Both the position numbers and the translations under genes were made by a program. Under the pieces are notes generated by a model, which saw nothing but the letters and a program-made list of their open reading frames with translations, did no database searches and was not told the origin of the DNA. A stretch of 64,000 bases of DNA from Clostridia bacterium (GTDB lineage Bacteria > Bacillota > DTU025). Each line of letters opens with the position of its first letter. The stretch's first letter is position 1. This document shows positions 42,572 to 49,946 of this stretch, one piece after another. The stretch lies in contig JAYFQW010000003.1 in assembly GCA_034926675.1 (NCBI GenBank), forward strand, positions 1 to 64,000. The letters are read 5' to 3'.

Positions 42572-42633
42572 ATATGGTCCCCGGCTGCGTCCCCGCGCCG
42601 CCTGACGAGGTGTGACCGAGCACTGGAGTGATA

Positions 42634-42689
42634 ATGTCGATGAAACCAGCATTGAGACGCCCGCGATGTCGATGAAACCAGCATTGAGA
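42634..42689. repeat. 24-base direct repeat, two copies
   Basis: A perfect 24-base unit at 42634-42657 and 42666-42689, period 32, containing ATGAAACCAGCATTGAG. Two copies only, with no further units on either side. Confidence 0.85.
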
Positions 42690-42860
42690 TCCTCCAAACG
42701 CGCGTTCCGGCGAGATTGGCGATACTGCGCGCGAGAGGGCGGGATCATGGCATAATGTGGCGCGGCTGACTTGCAGCTAGACGTGTTTTGGGATATTGCC
42801 CGCGCGCGTCATGGAATCTGCGCGAACCTCGACCGCAGGAGTCGGATCGTCAATGTCGAC

Positions 42861-42896
42861 CAATTGGACACTGACCCCGTGGTCAATGTCCAATTG
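42861..42896. repeat. 16-base inverted repeat
   Basis: CAATTGGACACTGACC (42861-42876) faces GGTCAATGTCCAATTG (42881-42896) across four bases, with one mismatch. Confidence 0.8.
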
Positions 42897-43275
42897 AGTG
42901 GCATTGAGCGCGCGATAATGCCGGTTTGGCCGACATTGACAGCCTGCGGGACCGGAATCTTGAGAACAACGGCGCCGCATCAGCGGCTGTAAACGGCATG
43001 CGAGACGTTGCCTTCCGCGATGCCAAGGCAATGCCCCAGGTGCAAAGCACCCAACGAACTCAGGGTTGCAGCGAAAACCGAGCGATTGAACGCCCAAGGG
43101 TGCTGAACACGAGTTATGCCATTCCTATAATGCCCACCGTACAACCCACAAGCCCACCTGGCTCCCTTACTGACTTGGGCGCGGGAGCATGTCGTGCGGG
43201 GATGCGCGGTCAGGCGCCGTCTGTGTCCTTCATGGGCTCGATTATGCTATGATCATCCCATAAGAGGTGATCTTC

Positions 43276-44091
43276 ATGGACTGTGAAAAGGTCGCAGATA
43301 CGCTCGTAGGCTGGCTGCGTGAGCAGGTGTCGGCGGCTCGCTGCCGCGGAATGGTGTTTGGGCTCTCCGGGGGTCTTGATTCCGCGGTAGTAGCTGGCCT
43401 GGGAATGAGGGCGATACCCGATGAATGCCTTGGCGTTATCATGCCGTGTCATTCCGACCCTGGCGACGTGCAAGATGCACAGCTCGTGGCCAGCGCGTTC
43501 GGCCTTCCCGTGATTACGTACGAGCTCGGACCAGCCTATGATCTCCACTTCGCTAACCTCTCCAAGCTACTCTCAGGCTACGCCCATGAGGAAGGCAAAC
43601 CTGTGGATGTGGCCAGCAAGGACACGAGCGCCGTCCCTCTTGGGCCGACCTTTGATCCCTCGCGCGCCCGGATGGCGAAGGCCAATCTCAAGCCCCGCCT
43701 TCGCATGACTGCTCTGTACTACTTCGCCAACATGCTGAACTACTTGGTGGTAGGCACGAGCAACAAAAGCGAGCTCACAGTGGGCTACTTCACGAAGCAC
43801 GGAGACGGCGGATCCGATTTGCTGCCCATAGGCGGGATGGTGAAGATGCACGTCCGGGAGCTGGCTGCCTACCTCGGAGTTCCGCAGCCGATCATTGACA
43901 AGCCGCCAACGGCCGGGCTGTGGAGCGGGCAGACTGACGAAGGCGAGATGGGCATGACCTACGCAGAGCTGGATCGCTACATACTCACCGGCATCGCACC
44001 AGACAGCGTACGTGATCGGGTAAGTTGTTTGAACCGTGCTGCTCAACACAAACTCAGCAGGCCTCCGATTCCGAACCTGACGCTTGACTGA
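43276..44091 (+). CDS. nadE: NH3-dependent NAD+ synthetase
   Basis: A 271-residue NadE, which amidates nicotinic acid adenine dinucleotide to NAD+ using ammonia. The ATP-pyrophosphatase loop reads GLSGGLDSAVVAGL. GTSNKSELTVGYFTKHGDGGSD and KPPTAGLWSGQTDEGEMG are diagnostic. There is no glutaminase domain. ATG at 43276 has AGAGGTG six bases upstream and is preferred over the GTG at 43267. It is a single-gene unit converging on gatD. Confidence 0.95.
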   Translation: MDCEKVADTLVGWLREQVSAARCRGMVFGLSGGLDSAVVAGLGMRAIPDECLGVIMPCHSDPGDVQDAQLVASAFGLPVITYELGPAYDLHFANLSKLLSGYAHEEGKPVDVASKDTSAVPLGPTFDPSRARMAKANLKPRLRMTALYYFANMLNYLVVGTSNKSELTVGYFTKHGDGGSDLLPIGGMVKMHVRELAAYLGVPQPIIDKPPTAGLWSGQTDEGEMGMTYAELDRYILTGIAPDSVRDRVSCLNRAAQHKLSRPPIPNLTLD

Positions 44092-44121
44092 TCTCCTCCG
44101 TCACCCAGAACTGCACGTTGA

Positions 44122-44158
44122 CTGCCCCCGGGTCCGCCACAGCGCGGGACCGGGGGCC
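44122..44158. terminator. Hairpin between nadE and gatD
   Basis: GCCCCCGG...CCGGGGGC arms with a GTCC/GGAC inner part form a GC-rich hairpin between the convergent stop codons. It has no clear T run. Confidence 0.4.
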
Positions 44159-44911
44159 TCATAGCCTCACGCGAGCATGGGCGAGTGCTTCATCACGGGC
44201 CTGTTCCTCCAGCCGGTCATCAAGGGGCGGCAGTGCACAGAGGCCGCTGGCTTTGCCATATTTCCTTGCGACAGCCGCCTTGATCAGCTCGTCGCATAGG
44301 GCCGGGTTTCTCGGAAGAAGGGGGCCGTGCAGGTAGGTGCCTACCACGTTTCTGAAGACCACCCCTTCTCCCATGTCTCTGCCATTGTTCCCCGACCCCC
44401 TGAGCACTCTGCCCAGTATTCGCACCCGTGGCCCCAGGTAAGTCCGGCCTGAGTGGTTCTCGAATCCCACCAGGGTCATTCTCTTTCCTCTGAACTCGGC
44501 ATCTACCACGATATTGCCTGTGAGGCGCACGGCGCCTGACTCAGTCCAGGCATCAAGCACTCCTATGCCTGGCAGCTGCTCGCCGGTAGGCAGCCGGTAG
44601 TACCTCCCCAGTAATTGATAGCCGCCGCATACCGCCAGGACAACCGCATCGGATTCAACGGCGCCGGAGAGATCCTGTGCCTTGTAAGACATCAGATCGT
44701 GGGCGACAAGTCGCTGCTGACGGTCCTGCCCTCCGCCGATGAACAGGATATCGCATCTGGATAGGTCGCCCGGTCCGCCAAGCGATACCTCTACAATCCT
44801 CACCCTGATGCCTCTCCACTCACACCTTCGCCGAATGGTTAGCATGTCGCCTGCGTCGCCGTATGTGTTCATCAAGTCGGGGTACAGGTGGCATACGCGC
44901 AGCTCCATCAT
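44159..44911 (-). CDS. gatD: Lipid II glutaminyl synthase, glutamine amidotransferase subunit GatD
   Basis: A 250-residue CobB/CobQ-like amidotransferase. It releases ammonia from glutamine for MurT, which amidates the D-Glu of lipid II. The nucleophile Cys is in LAVCGGYQLLG and the His in GTYLHGPLLPRNP. The start MMELRVCHLYPDLMNTYGD is typical. It lies 46 bases after murT, the usual pairing in Gram-positive bacteria. Confidence 0.93.
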   Translation of the reverse strand: MMELRVCHLYPDLMNTYGDAGDMLTIRRRCEWRGIRVRIVEVSLGGPGDLSRCDILFIGGGQDRQQRLVAHDLMSYKAQDLSGAVESDAVVLAVCGGYQLLGRYYRLPTGEQLPGIGVLDAWTESGAVRLTGNIVVDAEFRGKRMTLVGFENHSGRTYLGPRVRILGRVLRGSGNNGRDMGEGVVFRNVVGTYLHGPLLPRNPALCDELIKAAVARKYGKASGLCALPPLDDRLEEQARDEALAHARVRL

Positions 44912-44957
44912 GTCATGTGCAGTCTCCTTTTCGGATCCTAGGCGATACTGGCCCAGG

Positions 44958-46439
44958 TCAGGAGCGCCAGAATTCCGGAAGATGAGCCCGACGTCTCATT
45001 CGCTCACGCACATCTAGCATTGCCGTGTATGTGGGAAGGATCGCGAGGGTCTCACCTGGCTTCACGGAAGCGAGGGTTCTCTCCAGTGCTCGCCCGATGG
45101 ACGGCTCGCAAGCGATGCGTTCCTGCGCAACGCCGGCATACTTCAGCCTCAGAGCCATATCCCACGCGCGAGTCCCTGAGCATACCAGGGTCCGGATCCG
45201 AGGAAACCTCGACACCAGGGCGCGGAGGTCCGCGTCCCATATCCACGACACATCTCGCCCATCAGCGTACCGATCGTTCAGGCACATAAGGATCGCCCCG
45301 ATGGACTCGTCCAAGGCCACCGACTTCGCAACCTCAGAGAGCCCGACCGGGTTCTTCACGAGGATTAACCTGACCCTGACCTGGCCAATCATCATCTGTT
45401 CCATCCGGCCAAACGCCGAATGTGTTCCCTTGATGCCTTCCGCGACGGCTCTTTCCGAGGCCCCGAGCGCAAGCGCGCACGCTCCGGCTGCGAGTGCATT
45501 ATACACGTTATACAGACCAGGTATGGCGAGCGATACGTCTAGAGCAATCCGGGCGCCGCCAGGCTGCCCCCCAAAGGAATCCGGGGCCTCCAGCGTGAAC
45601 GACCACAGAGACCCGGGCCTCTCGGCAAGATCGCGCGCCACGAAGTGTGCTCGCGGGTGGGATGCTCCGCATTTGGGGCAGGTATAGCGCCCCAGATGGC
45701 CGAGTATGGTGTACTCGTAATCGTAATGCGCCCCACACACAAGGCAGTTCACGGCGTCCCTTGCGCCTGCTGCGGCAGGGTCGCCCCCAGTGCACGGCCC
45801 AGAGGGCGTGCTTGCGATCTTCTGCTTCTGAGGTTCCACGCTGAAGAATAGCGACTTGCACCGTGCAGTTCTGGCCAGATCTGCGACTAGAGGGTCGTCC
45901 GCGTTGAGAATTAGGACGCTCCGAGCCGAAAGCTTATCCGTGGCCTGCCTTATCAGGCTGAGGGTTGTGTCCACCTCCCCATATCTATCCAGCTGATCCT
46001 TGAAGCAGTTGGTCACTACGACCGCAGCCGGGGCCACCTCAGGCACTACGCACCGCATGCTGGCTTCGTCCACCTCCAGGACGAGCAGATCAGCGGAAAG
46101 CCGTCCCGATAGAGACGATGCGCCGATCACAGCGGAGGCGACTCCGGCCGGCATGTTTGCCCCAGATGCGTTGCCGGCAACACGGAGCCCCTCCTTGAGA
46201 AGGGCCTGTGTGATCAGGCGGCAGGCGGTGGTCTTGCCATTGGAGCCGGTGACGACCACTGCCCTGCAGTGTGAGCGTCCGACTATCTCCGCCACGACGC
46301 CAGGGGCAATCCCCTCGGCCAACAGGCCGGGAAGGGATGATCCTCCGCCAACGCGGGCAAGCCGTGAGCCCGCCCGTGCCGCCCTTCCCACCAATACGAC
46401 TGCCGCAGTGCGCACTGACTGACACAACCCGCGGTTCAC
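44958..46439 (-). CDS. murT: Lipid II glutaminyl synthase, Mur ligase subunit MurT
   Basis: A 493-residue Mur-ligase-like protein with the ATP loop VVVTGSNGKTTACRLI, the DQLDRYGEVDTT segment, the Cys4 zinc ribbon (CLVCG...YTCPKCG) and the C-terminal DUF1727-type domain. It activates the glutamate carboxylate of lipid II for amidation with ammonia from GatD. GTG at 46439 gives the family N terminus (a hydrophobic stretch, then RVGGGSSLPGL). The longer open frame upstream is not expected to be used. Confidence 0.93.
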   Translation of the reverse strand: MNRGLCQSVRTAAVVLVGRAARAGSRLARVGGGSSLPGLLAEGIAPGVVAEIVGRSHCRAVVVTGSNGKTTACRLITQALLKEGLRVAGNASGANMPAGVASAVIGASSLSGRLSADLLVLEVDEASMRCVVPEVAPAAVVVTNCFKDQLDRYGEVDTTLSLIRQATDKLSARSVLILNADDPLVADLARTARCKSLFFSVEPQKQKIASTPSGPCTGGDPAAAGARDAVNCLVCGAHYDYEYTILGHLGRYTCPKCGASHPRAHFVARDLAERPGSLWSFTLEAPDSFGGQPGGARIALDVSLAIPGLYNVYNALAAGACALALGASERAVAEGIKGTHSAFGRMEQMMIGQVRVRLILVKNPVGLSEVAKSVALDESIGAILMCLNDRYADGRDVSWIWDADLRALVSRFPRIRTLVCSGTRAWDMALRLKYAGVAQERIACEPSIGRALERTLASVKPGETLAILPTYTAMLDVRERMRRRAHLPEFWRS

Positions 46440-46805
46440 AGCATCACCAAGTTTCCATGGGCGTTGGCGCGGTTGGCGAGACCGCCGCCACCGATAGCTC
46501 TGTGTAGTCCCGCAGTATGGTCGGAGAAGTGAATACCCCATTCTGCCCTACGACTAGTGTATTCTCGAAGCATTGATGGACGGAACGTATGCTGAACGAA
46601 CCAAACTCCCCAACCGCCGCGCTGATTCTTGGCATGCCCCATCAGAAGGGTTCGCACCGGTATTCGGCGAATGAACCCGAGACAAATCACCCTGTCTCTG
46701 TAATGTCGACGCTCATCAACCCTTCAGCCTTCGGGGGGCCCATCCTTGCTGATTGCGCTCGCCCGAGAGACAGGGTTCGGCAACGCAAGAATGGAGGAGA
46801 TCTGA
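46440..46805. other. Divergent intergenic region murT / sensor kinase
   Basis: A 366-base gap between divergent genes. A GGAGGAG ribosome site for the kinase lies at its right end. No convincing -35/-10 pair, riboswitch or small gene was recognised. Confidence 0.4.
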
Positions 46806-49214
46806 GTGGCGATGGAAGCGCCGGTGAACTGCGTCCTCTCTGCCTCAGAGCAAGCCAGTCTCCTTAATTCGATCCTCCAGGCATCCAAGTGTGACATCAT
46901 GTATTTGGACTCAAGTCTGGTTCTGCGTGCATTGAACGCGAAGTGCGCCGAGAGGGCAGGCGGCTCCGCTGCAAGTTTCATAGGCAGGCGGCTTACCGAC
47001 GCTTTCCCCCATTTCTACGTTGCCGTGAAAGACGCACTGTTCGAAGCACAGCGATCTGGCAACCCTATTCCAGAGCGTTCGCTGCGCATGATCACCGATT
47101 CTGGCGAGCGTGATTATGAATGCAGCATTATTCCAATTCACGAAGATGGCAGATTCACTGGATGGATCGTGTTCAAGCGCGATCCCATGCAGAGACCAGA
47201 TGCGGATTGTGTTGCGCAGCAGATCCCAGAAGGCCAGGATGCGATGGCGGACTTCATCGGCAGTATGGTGAATGCAGCCCCCGTGGGCACCGCGATCATC
47301 AACGCGTCATCCCTTCGATATCAGGCCGTGAACTCGAGATTCACCGCCATGGCCGGGATATCCACTCCCGCGTCGAAGCTGCGCGGCGTGGCAGTGCGTG
47401 AGACGCTGCATAAGCACAACTCGGGAGTCACGCACTCCCTTATAAAGGAAACAATCGAGACAGGCAGACGCATCAGCGTGTGCACATACTCCTCAGCCCC
47501 CGAACGTGTGCTGGGTTACACGTGTTGGACTGTCGACTACATTCCGATCTCGGGGCCTTCTTCAGGAACAGCGAGTGTCATGGTGACGGTCTCCGACATT
47601 ACCGAACAGGTCTCATCCATGAGAAAGCAGGAATCCCTTGCGGCAATCGCACACGATCTGAACCGCGGCAACGATCTCTCCAAGGCGCTCGCGGCAACCG
47701 GGTCGAAGTGCGCGGCCATGCTATCTGCGGACTACTTCTCGTTGTTCCTAGACACACCGTCCAGCGACTCGCCATATGCCTTCGTGGAGTCTTCCGCCTC
47801 TGGCTGGAAGCCAGATCTCACACCCGACATTGCCCAGGCATGTCTGAAACAGGTCATGGAGTCATCCAGACCGATCTATTATGCTGCGCGCGAGGCCGCC
47901 GCGGGAGACCACGCTCTTCTACAGGTCGCCGGAGCGCAGAGGGCCCTCTGTGCGCCTCTGATCTCCCTCGGCAAGTTCCTGGGCATGCTTACATTCCTGT
48001 TCCGCAGCGAAGGCCCTGAACTCACCCCGGAAGACATGTCATACGTAGGTCTAGTAGCCGAGCAGTGCTCAATGGCAATCGCGCGTGAAGGAGCCTTCGC
48101 CGAGCAGGCGAGGTTTCTCGCTGCCGAACAGGAAGCCAGAGCGATCGCCCAGCATTCCGCGGAGACGATGGCGGCACTCCTGCAGAGTTTCGAGGACGGC
48201 GTCATCATATTCGACGGGTCCGGCAACCTCGTGCTGGCAAACCCCAATGCTCAGAGGCTGACCGGCCTGTCGCCCCAGGAATTCGGCAGGATGCTTGTCT
48301 CCAGCAGCGCGGAGATGGTCTCTCTCGATGGCTCAGAAGTGCTCGAAACTGAAATGCCATATCGCAAGTTGGTGGATGGACGCAGCGTCGCGAATGATGA
48401 ATACCTTGTAAGCTGCGGCGATGGACAGCGCAGAATCCTTTCCTTCAGTGGAGGGGTGCTGAGGGACCCAGATGGCAGGGTCACATCGGCCATCATCACA
48501 TTCCGCGACACCACGGATATTCACGAATTGGAGCAGACGAAAGAGGAATACGTGAGGATTGTGTCCCACGATCTCAGGACTCCCCTCACACTGATCATGG
48601 CCAGGGCCCAAATGGCTCTCAAAATGACCGATAGGCCTGATGCCGTCCACGCTCATGCAGATGCTATCGTGAAGGCCGCGCGGAACGCAAACTCGATGAT
48701 ATCTGACCTTACAGAGTCCTCGAGAATCTACTCGAGGCAGTTGCACCTCAGAAAAGGGCTGTCTGATCTTGTCATGTTCCTCCGCGATCTCATGGAACGG
48801 AGTGCGGATAGTCCTGGATTCCACAGGGTAGCCCTGCACCTCCCAGCAGAGCGGCTCATGGTGGATATGGATTCGGCGCGGGTGGAGCGAATGGTGATGA
48901 ACTTGGTGTCGAATGCTCTCAAGTACTCCCCGTCAGACTCCGAGGTATTAGTGTCTGTAGCACGAAACGGCAACGAGGCGGTCGTGTCTGTGGTGGACAA
49001 GGGCGATGGAGTGTCTCCTGAGGATGCTGTCCGGATATTCGAGAAATACTACCGTTCCCGCGAGGCCCGGGACAGATGCGAAGGGCTAGGGCTCGGTCTA
49101 TATATAACCAAGGCTCTCGTAGAGGCGCACGGAGGGCGAATTTGGCTAACAAGCGCGCTCGGCGCCGGAAGCACCTTCACGTTTGCCCTACCTCTTGAGG
49201 AGGACCCGCGCTAG
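46806..49214 (+). CDS. Cytoplasmic PAS-GAF-PAS histidine kinase
   Basis: An 802-residue kinase without membrane segments. Order: PAS-like (about 15-125), a second PAS (145-275), GAF (285-430), PAS (455-580), HisKA with His in IVSHDLRTPLTLIMARAQ, and HATPase with NLVSNALKYS, VVDKGDGVSPED and CEGLGLGLYITKAL. It should sense a soluble signal or ligand in the cytoplasm. GTG at 46806 has GGAGGAG six bases upstream. No response regulator is adjacent; the partner is encoded elsewhere. Confidence 0.9.
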   Translation: MAMEAPVNCVLSASEQASLLNSILQASKCDIMYLDSSLVLRALNAKCAERAGGSAASFIGRRLTDAFPHFYVAVKDALFEAQRSGNPIPERSLRMITDSGERDYECSIIPIHEDGRFTGWIVFKRDPMQRPDADCVAQQIPEGQDAMADFIGSMVNAAPVGTAIINASSLRYQAVNSRFTAMAGISTPASKLRGVAVRETLHKHNSGVTHSLIKETIETGRRISVCTYSSAPERVLGYTCWTVDYIPISGPSSGTASVMVTVSDITEQVSSMRKQESLAAIAHDLNRGNDLSKALAATGSKCAAMLSADYFSLFLDTPSSDSPYAFVESSASGWKPDLTPDIAQACLKQVMESSRPIYYAAREAAAGDHALLQVAGAQRALCAPLISLGKFLGMLTFLFRSEGPELTPEDMSYVGLVAEQCSMAIAREGAFAEQARFLAAEQEARAIAQHSAETMAALLQSFEDGVIIFDGSGNLVLANPNAQRLTGLSPQEFGRMLVSSSAEMVSLDGSEVLETEMPYRKLVDGRSVANDEYLVSCGDGQRRILSFSGGVLRDPDGRVTSAIITFRDTTDIHELEQTKEEYVRIVSHDLRTPLTLIMARAQMALKMTDRPDAVHAHADAIVKAARNANSMISDLTESSRIYSRQLHLRKGLSDLVMFLRDLMERSADSPGFHRVALHLPAERLMVDMDSARVERMVMNLVSNALKYSPSDSEVLVSVARNGNEAVVSVVDKGDGVSPEDAVRIFEKYYRSREARDRCEGLGLGLYITKALVEAHGGRIWLTSALGAGSTFTFALPLEEDPR

Positions 49215-49360
49215 TCGGCGCAGGAGACGACACTATCGGGCGAAGGGGGCGAAGCGGCAGGCGGCGAGGCCAGGAGCTGTTGTCCTGGGTGTCTGGATTC
49301 ACGTCGGATGTGACTTGCTTTGCGGGGATATGCTGCAGAACGCACAGGTCAGGTCGTTCT

Positions 49361-49394
49361 TGGCATTCGTGGCGAATTGGCATTCGTGGCGAAT
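49361..49394. repeat. 17-base tandem duplication
   Basis: TGGCATTCGTGGCGAAT twice in a row. Each unit contains the inverted repeat ATTCG-TGG-CGAAT. Confidence 0.85.
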
Positions 49395-49540
49395 GCGACC
49401 AGCCTGTTGCTTGAGGCAGAGTAGTGCTGTAGAGAAAACCGAATGGAGAAGACTCTCTCTCTTTCCTTCAGTACAACCTGTGCTATGCGATGGCGATGTA
49501 GGCCTAGTTCACATCGAAATGCGGGTCGTATGGGGCGACA

Positions 49541-49588
49541 GTACGGATTTCGTACTGGGAACGCTGAGTGCCTGTACGGATTTCGTAC
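49541..49588. repeat. Pair of GTACGGATTTCGTAC sites
   Basis: The same 15-base near-palindrome at 49541-49555 and 49574-49588, spaced by 33 bases. It differs at one arm position from the pair at 49742-49789. Confidence 0.85.
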
Positions 49589-49739
49589 AACACCGACGGC
49601 GAAACCGGCGAATGGCCTTCGAAGCGCGGACGATTATGCCAATAAGAGCACCAGATGCCAACCACGGAATGGCTTGATTACATAATTTAGGATGAAACGA
49701 GCCCTTTGGGGTCCCACTGGCGGCCGACTAGACCAAGCG

Positions 49740-49791
49740 CTGTACGGAATCCGTACTGGTTGCCCGGCGAACCAGTACGGATTCCGTACAG
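49740..49791. repeat. 22-base inverted repeat built of two GTACGGAWTCCGTAC sites
   Basis: Each arm contains the perfect 7+7 palindrome GTACGGAATCCGTAC or its complement (49742-49756, 49775-49789). The arms extend to 22 perfect bases (49740-49761 with 49770-49791) around the 8-base loop GCCCGGCG. Confidence 0.9.
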
Positions 49792-49899
49792 TACTCACGG
49801 TACGCATAGAACTATCGCCTCGAACCACAGTGAGTAAGCTCAGATGCCCCAGACTCAGAGAGCGGCGTGGATAATGGTGCTGAATACTGGTTTTGATGG

Positions 49900-49915
49900 C
49901 CCTGGCGCGCCAGGG
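49900..49915. repeat. 16-base perfect palindrome after grdCD
   Basis: CCCTGGCGCGCCAGGG lies 31 bases after the grdCD stop. It could stop or protect the transcript, but no T run follows. Confidence 0.6.
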
Positions 49916-49946
49916 CGCCAACTATTCTAGCGCTGCGACCGCCGAG

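Larger units (their letters stand above)
42241..43275. other. Gene-poor region rich in inverted repeats
   Basis: About 1 kb without a credible gene. The short frames present have no ribosome sites or recognisable families. It contains at least three long inverted repeats and one 24-base direct repeat, listed separately, and ends before nadE. Confidence 0.6.
49215..49946. other. Non-coding region with palindromic site array
   Basis: A 732-base gap between the convergent kinase and grdCD genes. No frame here has a ribosome site or family match. It holds a 17-base tandem duplication, four copies of a 15-base near-palindrome and a 16-base perfect palindrome, listed separately. Confidence 0.6.

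Noticed and set aside
42634-42689. Direct repeats as a possible CRISPR array
   Set aside because: Only two copies, an 8-base spacer and no cas genes; the tandem repeats at 49361 and 62123 have no spacers at all.
42237-42748. Several overlapping minus-strand ORFs (42237-42515, 42398-42748, 42412-42684)
   Set aside because: They overlap each other in different frames, consist partly of the translated repeats and match no family.
46436-46690. Minus-strand ORF upstream of murT
   Set aside because: No ribosome site, no recognisable family, and it overlaps the murT start region in a different frame.
49183-49677. Plus-strand ORF of 164 codons after the sensor kinase
   Set aside because: It crosses the repeat-rich non-coding stretch, has no ribosome site and its composition is unlike the neighbouring genes.
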